Assembly: GCA_965661765.1 (NCBI GenBank)
Contig: CBFIFE010000010.1
Span: forward strand, 1 to 64,000
Direction: 5' to 3'
From: JBMYZL01 sp965661765
GTDB lineage: Bacteria; Bacteroidota; Bacteroidia; Flavobacteriales_D; Sanyastnellaceae
DNA length: 64,000 nucleotides
Below the pieces are notes generated by a model, which did no database searches, had not been told where the DNA came from, and saw nothing but the letters and a program-made list of their open reading frames with translations. Each line of letters opens with the position of its first letter. The first letter of the stretch is position 1. The translations under genes and the position numbers were made by a program. Below are positions 40,833-49,518 of the stretch, one piece after another.

Positions 40833-43035
40833 ATTCCCCGTCCTTCCTCAAAGGCGTGAAAATCCGAGCATTGCCCGCCCCCGGCAACATCGCAAAGTTG
40901 ATTTTTTCCCCTGCCACCTCAATCGTGTCGCGGGTGACGGCCAGTGCCCAGCCCGTCGCAGTGAAGGTGGGGATGTCTGACCAAGTCTCCACGAGCCAAC
41001 GGCCCGTGTGATTTGTGCTGGAGTGTTCGCGGAGGAAGTCCGTGGTGATGGTCAATTCGCGGAGGACGCCATTGTTGATGGCGCCCAAGAAGACCCGGCC
41101 CTGGCCGCCTTTTTCGCCGCGGGCTGTGATGATGTATTCGCCGACCTCCCCTTCAATGACTTCCGACCAAGCCCAATCACAAGGGACTGCTTTGATGAAG
41201 GCCAAGGCCTTGGGGTGGGCCTCGTAGTGTTCTGGGAGATCACAGGCCATCTGGATCGGTGAGTGGAAGACAACGGAAAGGGCGAGCTGGTGGGCAAGGG
41301 AGGTGTTGACGCGGTTGTTGGGTTTGTAGGGATCCAGAGAGAGGTGGACCGCGCCGGGGGTGAAGTCCATCGGGCCGCTGAGGAGGCGCGTGAAGGCGAG
41401 GGTGGGATTGTGGTTCGGCGGGTTGCCGCCATTCGCCCCCCAAGCGTTGAATTCTTGTCCCCGGGCGCCTTCGCGGCTCATGAGGTTGGGCCAAGTGCGG
41501 CGGATGCCTGTGTCCTTGATGGGCTCATGAATGTTCAATGAGATGCCGTATTGCGCCGCGCGTTCGACCGTGCGTTGGTAGTGTTGGACCATCCATTGCC
41601 CATGGTGGTGTTCGCCACGCGGGATGATGGGGCCGACGTAGCCGGTTTTGACCGCGCGTTGGCCGAGGCTGGCCATCAGGGCGTAGGCCGCGTCCATTTG
41701 GTGTTCGTAGGTGGTGACTGCCGCGCTGGTTTCGTGATGGGCAATGAGTTGGAGGCCTTTCTGGCGAGCTTCCTCGGCGATTTGGACCAAATCAAAGTCG
41801 CCATACGCGGTCACAAAATCGAACACCCCTTCCCGGTCATCGAAGCCGATCCACTTCTCCCAGCCCGTGTTCCATCCCTCGACAAGAACGCCATCGAACC
41901 CGTGCTTGGCGGCAAAATCGAGGTAACGTCGGGTGTTTTCGGTCGTCGCGCCATGGAGACCGTGCGGATCGCCGATGATGGCATCGCCGTTTTCGTCTTG
42001 GTTCCATCGCGACCATTTGGCTTTGTCCAAGTGCATTTCCCACCAAATCCCCACGTACTTCATCGGCTTCACCCACGACCAATCGTTGCCAGTGGGGTCC
42101 TCCGTCTGTGGGGCGTTGAGGTGCAGGGCCATGCGGCTGTTGGCGAGGCCGGCGGCATCTGGGGCAACCGTCAGGGTTCGCCAAGGGGTGGCGAAGGGAA
42201 GGGCGACGGCAGCCTTCCAAGGGTGGGGGCCGCCGACGAGTTCCGTTTCAAGGACGCGCTGTGCGGTGTCGATGCGAAAGGTGGCACCGGGGTAATCATA
42301 GAGGGCGGCCTCGTGGATGGCCACGTGCGTGCCAGCGCGGGCGGAGTCGCTGTCGGGCCACCGAAGGGTGACGGGGGTGTTCACGGCATTGGACTTGACG
42401 GTGGTGCAGAGAATGGCCAGGCTGTCCCAATTCGCCTTGACATCGGTGGACCACAGCGGCGTTTGGTGGTAGAGATGCTCGTAACTGTCCCAGTCGCCAG
42501 GAATCCACCACGCGGTGGGGTCGCCAGCGAGGTTCATTTGGCTGTGCTCTTCGGCGATGAAAAGGGAGTCGGCATTTGGCTGGGCTGGGAAGCGGGTGCG
42601 GTAGGCCATCCCGTCGTTCAAGACGCGAAAGTCGACGGACCATTGAAAGTTTTCTGGGCTGACAAAATCGATGGTGCCGGTGGTGGCTTCGCTGTGGAGG
42701 CTGTCGGCCTCCCCCCAGGGCAGGGCATAGGATTGTTCAAACAATGCGGGGCCGGAGATGCTGGCGATGCGTTGGTGGCTGCGAAGCGGCGGGCGGCCAT
42801 CGGCGAAGGTGAAGCCGAGGGCGGAGGGGGTGAGCAGGGTTTGGCCTGCCCAATCTGCCTCCAGCATCGGACGACCTTCGGCATCCACATAGGCCCGCAG
42901 GGCAATGCGGCCATCGGGCGATGCCAAACTCAGTTGCTCATCGGAAGGCATGTCCGCCGGATGCGAACAGCTGCACAGGAGAATGGCGATGAGGACGGGC
43001 GGAAGGAAAATGGATCTGGCCATGGATGCAATCAT
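40831..43035 (-). CDS. GH97 alpha-glucosidase lipoprotein (SusB-like, inverting type)
   Basis: A 734-residue glycoside hydrolase family 97 enzyme. A lipoprotein signal (MIASMARSIFLPPVLIAILL, lipobox ending at a Cys in LLCSCS) places it on a membrane. The N-terminal GH97 beta domain is followed by the TIM barrel with YVGIWWEMHLDK, GVLVEGWNTGWEKW, LIAHHETSAAVTTYE and LNIHEPIKDTGIRRTWPNLM. The Glu in HHET and the later Glu residues correspond to the inverting SusB-type catalytic and calcium ligands rather than the retaining type. No sus-like transporter pair is adjacent. The start at 43035 follows a TATCTTCG box. Confidence 0.9.
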   Translation of the reverse strand: MIASMARSIFLPPVLIAILLCSCSHPADMPSDEQLSLASPDGRIALRAYVDAEGRPMLEADWAGQTLLTPSALGFTFADGRPPLRSHQRIASISGPALFEQSYALPWGEADSLHSEATTGTIDFVSPENFQWSVDFRVLNDGMAYRTRFPAQPNADSLFIAEEHSQMNLAGDPTAWWIPGDWDSYEHLYHQTPLWSTDVKANWDSLAILCTTVKSNAVNTPVTLRWPDSDSARAGTHVAIHEAALYDYPGATFRIDTAQRVLETELVGGPHPWKAAVALPFATPWRTLTVAPDAAGLANSRMALHLNAPQTEDPTGNDWSWVKPMKYVGIWWEMHLDKAKWSRWNQDENGDAIIGDPHGLHGATTENTRRYLDFAAKHGFDGVLVEGWNTGWEKWIGFDDREGVFDFVTAYGDFDLVQIAEEARQKGLQLIAHHETSAAVTTYEHQMDAAYALMASLGQRAVKTGYVGPIIPRGEHHHGQWMVQHYQRTVERAAQYGISLNIHEPIKDTGIRRTWPNLMSREGARGQEFNAWGANGGNPPNHNPTLAFTRLLSGPMDFTPGAVHLSLDPYKPNNRVNTSLAHQLALSVVFHSPIQMACDLPEHYEAHPKALAFIKAVPCDWAWSEVIEGEVGEYIITARGEKGGQGRVFLGAINNGVLRELTITTDFLREHSSTNHTGRWLVETWSDIPTFTATGWALAVTRDTIEVAGEKINFAMLPGAGNARIFTPLRKDGE

Positions 43036-43046
43036 AGGATGTCTGG

Positions 43047-43054
43047 CGAAGATA
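43047..43054 (-). promoter_or_regulatory. -7 box of the GH97 gene
   Basis: TATCTTCG on the minus strand, 11 bases before the ATG at 43035, back to back with the metal-efflux operon promoter. Confidence 0.55.
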
Positions 43055-43069
43055 CTTTTTGCAATTGCA

Positions 43070-43077
43070 TAACTTGC
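43070..43077 (+). promoter_or_regulatory. -7 box of the metal-efflux operon
   Basis: TAACTTGC, 7 bases before the ATG at 43085. Confidence 0.5.
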
Positions 43078-43084
43078 GCTTTCC

Positions 43085-43549
43085 ATGCGGGTTCAGCGGT
43101 TCATCAGTCGGTTGTTGTTGGGGGTCCAAACCCTCCTGCTGTTGCATGCCGCCGTGCCCCATGTGCACGGACAAGCGCATGGAAGTGCTCAGGGAACGGG
43201 CGAGGGGGGATGCGGCCACCACGGGGCTCACCTCGCGCAGGCCCACGCGGCGGGCGATTCGTGGTGGAGAGGGATGATGTTGTGGGTGCATGATTTGGTG
43301 CATCACCATGAGGAGAGTGCGGCGTGCGATGAGTTGGCGGAGTGGTTCCGGCCCGCGCAGGCGTTGCAAATCGGGGATGAACGACCGGAGGTGGGAGATT
43401 GGATGGATGGCGTCGATGGTGTGGAGGTGGGGCCTTTGTTGGGCCAAATCCCTGGGCGCCAAGACTTTTCGGGCTCAGGGCCAAGGGGGGATGGAGGTGT
43501 GGCGAAAAGTCACTGGGGGCGGCGCGGCCCGCCGGTTGTGCGTTGCTGA
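43085..43549 (+). CDS. His-rich exported protein (DUF6769-like)
   Basis: A 154-residue exported protein. After a signal peptide (about residues 1-28, RFISRLLLGVQTLLLLHAAV) come His-rich stretches (PHVHGQAHG, GGCGHHGAHLAQAHAAG, LWVHDLVHHHEESAACDELA). Small proteins of this kind precede cation-efflux operons in Bacteroidota and probably bind metal in the periplasm. It is the first gene before a TolC/HlyD/RND set. The last 40 residues are low-complexity Gly/Arg and the 3' end is less certain. Confidence 0.75.
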   Translation: MRVQRFISRLLLGVQTLLLLHAAVPHVHGQAHGSAQGTGEGGCGHHGAHLAQAHAAGDSWWRGMMLWVHDLVHHHEESAACDELAEWFRPAQALQIGDERPEVGDWMDGVDGVEVGPLLGQIPGRQDFSGSGPRGDGGVAKSHWGRRGPPVVRC

Positions 43550-43559
43550 GTGCACGCGT

Positions 43560-43591
43560 TCCCGCTGGGCGGGACCATTTTCCCCTTTTTT
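43560..43591 (+). terminator. Possible attenuator between the His-rich and TolC genes
   Basis: TCCCGC (43560-43565) and GCGGGA (43569-43574) form a short stem, followed by a T-rich stretch with six T residues (43586-43591). It could stop some transcripts after the first gene and so lower expression of the pump genes. Confidence 0.4.
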
Positions 43592-43611
43592 GACTCTCAA
43601 AGCTTATCAAA

Positions 43612-44832
43612 ATGAGCAAGATATGCCCTTGGTTGGGCTTGGCTTGTGCGTTCCTGTCTTGGACGGATGCGCAAGCACAAACGATATGGCGTTACCAGGA
43701 TTTGGTCGAGCGGGTGGTGGCTGCGCACCCTGCTGTGAAATCGGCAGCGTGGTCCGCATCGCAGCGGGAAGCCGAATGGGCAGCGGCCCAGGCGGCTGGT
43801 CCCCTGCAGGCGAATGGTTTTGCGATGCCCGCTTTGGGCGGCAGCGATGCGATGTACTGGGAAGGCCAAATCGACCAGTCCATCACTCCCCCTGGCCTCG
43901 CACGGGCGCGGGCGGCAGCGTCGGTGGCGCTGGCTGAACTGGGCCGGGCGGCGCAAGCTTCGGCATCTCAGGCCGCTCGGTTGGAGGTGGAACGTCTGGT
44001 GCTGGAATGGTCTGGTGCGGATGCGCGTTGTGGGTTTTGGTCGGAGAATTTGGACCAAACCGAGTCCCTCCTCCAGTGGTTTTCCCTCCGCGCAGCGGCA
44101 GGCGAGGCCCGGGCGATGGACGCTCAGGCCGCTCAGTTGCAAATGCGCCGTGCAGACCACGCGTACCAAGTGGCGCTGCTGGACCGTGCGGAGGCCCTGT
44201 CGGCGTTGCGTTGGTTGTCAGGCGATTCAGCCTTGACCGTGGAGGCAGTGGTTTTGCCACCGCTTGAGATCCCTAACGACAACTTTGCGGAGGTGCTGGC
44301 GAATCGAATGGCCAAGGATGCACGGCTCTCGGTGTTGTCTGCAGATTCGGCCATGGCCACGCGCAGTGCTGCGATGGTGGCGAAGTCCCTTCTGCCGCGG
44401 CCAACGTTGGGCATCAATGTCCAGGGCGTCCCGGGCGAGGTTTTCGGCGGGCCAGTGGTTGGGGCGGTTTGGCCGATTGCTGGCGCGCGGCACGCCCAGG
44501 AGGCGGCCAGGGTAGCTGCCGAGGCTTCGGCTTGGCAATTGCAATCTCAACGGCGGGCGTTGGAGATGGAAGGGGAACGGGTTTGGGCCAAATACATGAC
44601 CCGCCTGGCCCACCACAAAGAGTGGTCCGCACAAATCGAATCGGACAGGGCATTGACAGCGAACGCGGTCGAATTGCTGCAACAGGGCATCTTGGACATG
44701 CCCACTTTTTACATTCTCTGGCAGGCAGAACTCGAGGGAAACCTTGAATTGCAGGCTTGCCGGCAGGACATTTTGTGGTTGCGGGCGCAATTGCTGCTCG
44801 ACGCCTCGGAATCCCAAACATCAGAACAATGA
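43612..44832 (+). CDS. TolC-family outer-membrane channel (CzcC/CusC type)
   Basis: A 406-residue outer-membrane efflux protein. A signal peptide (residues 1-23, ending AQAQ) is followed by the two alternating helix-barrel repeats of the TolC family (long Ala/Glu-rich helices at about 60-200 and 255-400) with ITPPGLARARAAASVALAEL and PRPTLGINVQGVPGEVFGGP in between. It would form the outer channel of the tripartite pump encoded downstream. The stop overlaps the HlyD gene in an ATGA. Confidence 0.88.
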   Translation: MSKICPWLGLACAFLSWTDAQAQTIWRYQDLVERVVAAHPAVKSAAWSASQREAEWAAAQAAGPLQANGFAMPALGGSDAMYWEGQIDQSITPPGLARARAAASVALAELGRAAQASASQAARLEVERLVLEWSGADARCGFWSENLDQTESLLQWFSLRAAAGEARAMDAQAAQLQMRRADHAYQVALLDRAEALSALRWLSGDSALTVEAVVLPPLEIPNDNFAEVLANRMAKDARLSVLSADSAMATRSAAMVAKSLLPRPTLGINVQGVPGEVFGGPVVGAVWPIAGARHAQEAARVAAEASAWQLQSQRRALEMEGERVWAKYMTRLAHHKEWSAQIESDRALTANAVELLQQGILDMPTFYILWQAELEGNLELQACRQDILWLRAQLLLDASESQTSEQ

Positions 44833-46343
44833 ACACAAATTTTTTCAATGCTTTCATTTGTGTGTCCATGGCTTGCGCTTTGGGTGCGGGGTGTGGCAAC
44901 GACCACGACCACGACCATGACCACGACCATGGGGGTCATGACCATGGGGGTCATGAAGCGCATGCAGGGCATGATCACGGCAGTGTTGCGTCGCTTTGGG
45001 GGTGGTCGCCCAACATGGAGGCATACGTCGAGATCAGTGGGACTGCACCGGGCGCGACAGCGGATTGGTGGGTTCACCTGACAAATCCGGCGACCGGCGA
45101 GCCCATCGAAGATGCTGTGCTGTTGTTGACCACAGGGGCAGGAGGAGAGATGGGGTTGCTCAAGCCAAAGCACAGCGAGAAGGGCCTGTACACCACCCGA
45201 TCAACGCTGCCAGCAGAAGGGGAGTACGCCGCGAGTTTGGCATGGAGTTCCGGCGAACGGCAAGGGCAGTTGAATTTGGGAACGCTGGCGATCCACGACC
45301 ATCCCATGGAGGAGGAATCCCCCTCAGCGATTGCAGTGACGAAAGAACAGGTTTGGCAGATTCCCTTCCAAGTGCAAGCGGTGCGGCGCGATACGATTCG
45401 CGAGGTGCTGAGAGCCGGTGGGCGGTGGCTGGCTGCGCCGGGTGATGAGTGGTTGGTCCATGCACCAGGCGCGGGTGCTGTGATGCATGCCCGAACCGGC
45501 TTGGTGCCAGGGGCGGCTGTTGCGGAGGGCGAAGTGTTGTTCCTGCTCGCAGCGGGTGAAGTCAAGACAGGTGGGCTGTCTGCGGAGCGCGTGGCCGCCA
45601 TGGCAGAATTTGAGGCGGCCCATGCCGCCAGAGAACGAATCCGCGTGCTTCGTTCTGCGGGTGCAGCGACCTTGGGGGAGTGGGACGAGGCCCAGCGCAG
45701 GTGGCAAGTGGCGAAGGAAGCCAAGGAGCGTTGGGCAGAAGTGGCACCTGGAGACGTCACAGCGGTTCGGGCCGAGCGGTCAGGCGTGATTCGTTCGGTC
45801 GCTGTCACGCCGGGCACCTATGTTCGACCCGGCGCAACGTTGGCCCGGTTGGCCAGTGCCAAGCAAGCCCTGTTGGAAGTGGCCGTGAGCCCGGAATGGG
45901 CACCTGTTTTGGAGCACTGGCAGGCGGTCAAGGTCCAAACCCAAGCCTCGTCCCCCTGGCAATCCTGCGAGGTCATTTCAGTGGACCGCGCCGTTCAAGA
46001 GGATGACGGCATGTTGCCGATTTTCATCGGCTGTCCAACGGATGCAGGCATTCCGATTCCCGGGACTTTCGCAGATGTGGTGATGGAGCATGGCGAAGGG
46101 GAGATCGGATGGGTGGTGCCCGAAAGTGCGCTGCTGGAGCATTACGGATCTTTCGAAGTCGCAGTCCAAACCGGGGGCGAACAATACACCCTTCTGCCCG
46201 TCGAAGTGGGGCGAAGAGGCGCTGGAGAGGTCGAGGTTCTCAAGGGGCTTCAGGCCGGAGATCGGGTGGTGACCCAGGGCGCGTACACCGTCCGGATGGC
46301 GAGCATGAAGAGCAGCACACCGGCCCACGGCCATACCCATTGA
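44829..46343 (+). CDS. RND efflux periplasmic adaptor with His-rich N terminus (CzcB/CusB type)
   Basis: A 504-residue HlyD/CusB-type adaptor. A lipoprotein signal ends at Cys22 (ALGAGC), directly followed by a metal-binding stretch of alternating His and Asp (NDHDHDHDHDHGGHDHGGHE, residues 24-43). An immunoglobulin-like extra domain (about 55-165) precedes the barrel-sandwich, hairpin and beta-barrel parts (VLRAGGRWLAAPGDEWLVHA, AERSGVIRSVAVTPGTYVRP). It links the pump to TolC and probably delivers the metal. Coupled to the TolC gene by ATGA; 3 bases from the pump gene. Confidence 0.9.
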   Translation: MNTNFFNAFICVSMACALGAGCGNDHDHDHDHDHGGHDHGGHEAHAGHDHGSVASLWGWSPNMEAYVEISGTAPGATADWWVHLTNPATGEPIEDAVLLLTTGAGGEMGLLKPKHSEKGLYTTRSTLPAEGEYAASLAWSSGERQGQLNLGTLAIHDHPMEEESPSAIAVTKEQVWQIPFQVQAVRRDTIREVLRAGGRWLAAPGDEWLVHAPGAGAVMHARTGLVPGAAVAEGEVLFLLAAGEVKTGGLSAERVAAMAEFEAAHAARERIRVLRSAGAATLGEWDEAQRRWQVAKEAKERWAEVAPGDVTAVRAERSGVIRSVAVTPGTYVRPGATLARLASAKQALLEVAVSPEWAPVLEHWQAVKVQTQASSPWQSCEVISVDRAVQEDDGMLPIFIGCPTDAGIPIPGTFADVVMEHGEGEIGWVVPESALLEHYGSFEVAVQTGGEQYTLLPVEVGRRGAGEVEVLKGLQAGDRVVTQGAYTVRMASMKSSTPAHGHTH

Positions 46344-46346
46344 GCC

Positions 46347-49300
46347 ATGTTGCAACGCATTTTGGAAGGGTCGTTGAAGCACCGCGGGCTGGTTTTGCTC
46401 GCGTCGTTGCTGTTGTTGCTCGGTGGTGTCGTGGTGGTCAGAGACATGAATGTCGATGTGTTGCCCGACCTGACAGCCCCCACGGTCACGGTGATGACCG
46501 AGGCGCACGGCATGTCAGCCGAAGAAGTGGAGCAACTGGTCACTTATCCCTTGGAGACCTCCTTGAACGGCGCCCCGGGGATGCGCCGGATTCGATCGGC
46601 CTCGGCGATGGGCATTTCCATCATTTGGTTGGAGTTCGATTGGGGGACGGAGGTGTACCATGCACGCCAAGTGGTGGCAGAACGCCTCACCGCCGCCGCC
46701 AACGCACTGCCAGCAGAGGTCGGTGCGCCCGCGATGGCGCCGGTGGCCTCGATCATGGGGGAGATGATGCTGATTTCTCTCCAAGCGGAAGAGATGTCTG
46801 CCTCGGCGCTTCGTGCCATCGCGGATTGGGAAATTCGGCCGCGGCTGATGGCCCTCGGCGGTGTGGCCAACGTCTCCGTCCTCGGGGGCGCCCCGGCCGA
46901 GTTGCGCGTGGCGGCCGACCCGGAACGTCTGCGCCATCACGGCGTCACCTTGGCCTCCCTTGAGATGGCCGTGGCCGAGGCATGCCATGGCGCAGTCGGT
47001 GGCGGGGTGCTTGCGGATCATGGAAATGCCTACACCATTCGCCTCGCGGGGCGGGTGGAGGAGGCCGAAGATGTCGCCGCCACCATCCTTCCTGGTCATG
47101 GTCGTTTGCGCATCCGGGATGTGGCGGACGTGGCGTGGGACGTGGGCGACCCCATCGGGTCGGGCTCTTGCAATGCCCAGGAGGCCATCATGCTCACCAT
47201 CGCCAAGCAGCCAGGGGTCAACACCCTCGAGTTGACGGAACGGGTGGATGCGGCGGTGGCGGATTTGGCCTTGAACCTGCCAGCGGGTGTCCACCTGCGC
47301 AGCGATTTGTTTCGCCAAGCGGATTTCATCACCGCCAGCATTGACAATTTGAGCCAAACCCTGCTCGAAGGTGCGTTTTTCGTCCTGCTCATCTTGATCG
47401 TTTTTCTGATGAACTGGCGCACAACCATCATTTCGCTGATGGCCATCCCGCTCTCTTTGCTGACGAGTGTGTTGGTGTTGAACGCCTTGGGATATGAAAT
47501 CAACACGATGAGCCTCGGGGGCATGGCCATTGCCATCGGTGCGCTTGTGGACGATGCCATCATCGATGTGGAAAATGTCTACAAACGGCTGAGGGAGCGG
47601 CGTGGGGAGCCGGTGCTCCTGGTGATTCGGGATGCCTCCATGGAGATTCGCAGTTCCATCATCGTGGCCACCATGATCATCTTGGTGGCTTTCGTCCCCT
47701 TGTTCTTTCTCAGCGGCATGGAAGGGAGATTGCTTCGGCCGTTGGGCATTGCTTTCATGACCTCTGTTTTGACTTCCCTGGTGGTGGCGGTGACGGTGAC
47801 GCCTGTGATGTGCTCGTGGTTGCTGGCCAAACCCAGCCACACCCGCCCCATCACCCGCCTTGAGCGCATTTTGCGCAGGGGGTACTCGGCGTCCCTTCGC
47901 CGCGTGCTTCAAAGGCCGGGGTGGGCGATTGGCAGTTCAGTGGCGTTGTTTTTGGGTGCAGTGGCGGTGTACACGGGACTGGGGTCGTCGTTCCTGCCGA
48001 CGTTCAACGAAGGTTCACTGGTCATCAGTGTCGTCGGTCCGCCGGGCATGGCCTTGGAAGAGACGGATCGAATTGGCGCACAGGCCGAGCGGCTCCTGCT
48101 TTCGATGCCGGAGATTGCGGTGGTGTCCCGGCGAACGGGCCGTGGGGAAATGGACGAGCACGCCCAAGGCCTCAACAGTTCCGAAATCGATGCGCCCTTC
48201 ACGCTGGCCACTTCCGCGGATCGCGGACGGTTTTTTGATCGGGTGCGGGCAGCGCTGTCGGTGTTGCCAGGCGTCAATGTCACCCTCGGCCAACCCATTG
48301 CGCATCGCATCGACCACATGCTCAGCGGCACCCGAGCGAACATCGCAGTGAAAATCTTCGGGGATGAGCTCAGCACCCTCCGCCGCTTGTCGCAGGAGGT
48401 TGTGGCGGCGCTTGAACCGCTTCCAGCGCTTGCTGATGTCAGCCCCGAGCCCATGATCGAAGTGCCTGAGGTCCGAATCTTGCCCAGGCGGGAGCGGCTC
48501 GCAGCTCATGGATTGACGGTGGGGGATCTGGCCCACTTTGTGGAGGTGGGTCTCGGTGGGCATGCGGTCGGTGAAGTGTTCCTGGGTGCGAGAAGAAGGC
48601 ACCCCGTTGTGGTCCGTTTTGCCAATGACGATCGCAATCGGCTCGAAGCGCTGCGGTCCATCACCGTCGATCTCCCTGGCGGCGGTCGGGTGCCATTGCG
48701 CGAACTCGCGGACATTCAATCCGCAGGTGCCGCGCACACCGTCAGCCGAGAAAATGTCGAGCGCAAAGCGGTCGTGGCGGTCAATGTGGCGGAAGGGAAA
48801 GACCTGCAAACCGCCGTGGATGCGGTCAACAGTGCGCTGGCAGACATGGACTGGCCGACCGGATACCGGGCCGTCTTGGGCGGGCAATACGAAAGCGTCA
48901 AAAAAGCGAACGCACTTTTGCTCGTCACGGCCGCCCTGGCCATCCTGGCCATTTTCCTGCTTTTGCAAATGGAGTTCAAGCGCTGGCAGTTGTCCGTGGT
49001 GGTGCTGCTGAATCTTCCCTTGGCGTTGATCGGAGGTGTTGCAGCGGTGCAATTCAGTGACGGCATTGTGTCCATTGCCAGCATCATCGGGTTCATCAGC
49101 TTGTTCGGCATCGCCACCCGAAACGGCATTTTGTTGGTGTCGCGGTTTGAAGATTTGGCGAAAACCCCGGCAGTTGCCCCGTTGCAGGAACGGATTTTGA
49201 CGGGCGCAGCCGATCGGTTGAACCCCATTGTGATGACGGCGTTGTCGACGGCTTTGGCCTTGATTCCCTTGGCGATGAAATCCCAAGAGGCAGGCAATGA

Positions 49301-49409
49301 AATCCAAAGCCCGATGGCCATCGTCATTCTCGGTGGTTTGCTGACAGCTACGCTGCTCAATTTGTTCGTGATTCCGGCGGTCTATGCCTTGATGCACAGC
49401 CGGCGTTGA
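46347..49409 (+). CDS. Heavy-metal RND pump (CzcA/CusA type)
   Basis: A 1020-residue inner-membrane proton-driven pump. The HME-RND layout is complete: helix 1 at about 14-32, first periplasmic domain, helices 2-6 with the proton-relay helix 4 AIGALVDDAIIDVENVYKRL, second periplasmic domain, helices 8-12 with LIGGVAAVQFSDGIVSIASI and RNGILLVSRFEDLAK. The conserved DVLPDLTAPTVTVMTEAHG marks the heavy-metal class. With the two His-rich partners, likely substrates are copper, silver, zinc, cobalt or nickel; which one is not readable here. Confidence 0.93.
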   Translation: MLQRILEGSLKHRGLVLLASLLLLLGGVVVVRDMNVDVLPDLTAPTVTVMTEAHGMSAEEVEQLVTYPLETSLNGAPGMRRIRSASAMGISIIWLEFDWGTEVYHARQVVAERLTAAANALPAEVGAPAMAPVASIMGEMMLISLQAEEMSASALRAIADWEIRPRLMALGGVANVSVLGGAPAELRVAADPERLRHHGVTLASLEMAVAEACHGAVGGGVLADHGNAYTIRLAGRVEEAEDVAATILPGHGRLRIRDVADVAWDVGDPIGSGSCNAQEAIMLTIAKQPGVNTLELTERVDAAVADLALNLPAGVHLRSDLFRQADFITASIDNLSQTLLEGAFFVLLILIVFLMNWRTTIISLMAIPLSLLTSVLVLNALGYEINTMSLGGMAIAIGALVDDAIIDVENVYKRLRERRGEPVLLVIRDASMEIRSSIIVATMIILVAFVPLFFLSGMEGRLLRPLGIAFMTSVLTSLVVAVTVTPVMCSWLLAKPSHTRPITRLERILRRGYSASLRRVLQRPGWAIGSSVALFLGAVAVYTGLGSSFLPTFNEGSLVISVVGPPGMALEETDRIGAQAERLLLSMPEIAVVSRRTGRGEMDEHAQGLNSSEIDAPFTLATSADRGRFFDRVRAALSVLPGVNVTLGQPIAHRIDHMLSGTRANIAVKIFGDELSTLRRLSQEVVAALEPLPALADVSPEPMIEVPEVRILPRRERLAAHGLTVGDLAHFVEVGLGGHAVGEVFLGARRRHPVVVRFANDDRNRLEALRSITVDLPGGGRVPLRELADIQSAGAAHTVSRENVERKAVVAVNVAEGKDLQTAVDAVNSALADMDWPTGYRAVLGGQYESVKKANALLLVTAALAILAIFLLLQMEFKRWQLSVVVLLNLPLALIGGVAAVQFSDGIVSIASIIGFISLFGIATRNGILLVSRFEDLAKTPAVAPLQERILTGAADRLNPIVMTALSTALALIPLAMKSQEAGNEIQSPMAIVILGGLLTATLLNLFVIPAVYALMHSRR

Positions 49410-49446
49410 AGACCGAGTGCGCGAAACGCAGGCAGCAGAAAATAGG

Positions 49447-49474
49447 AAGGGCTCCTCATTGCTGGGGAGCCCTT
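49447..49474. terminator. Terminator between the RND pump and T9SS cargo genes
   Basis: AAGGGCTCC (49447-49455) pairs perfectly with GGAGCCCTT (49466-49474). On the minus strand it is followed by a T-rich CTTCCTATTTTC. It lies between convergent genes and may serve both. Confidence 0.65.
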
Positions 49475-49518
49475 CTGGGTAGCAGGATCGTGAAGACCGC
49501 TGCTGCTGAATGACATGT

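Noticed and set aside
41551..43293. 580-codon plus-strand open frame
   Set aside because: Antisense shadow of the GH97 gene.
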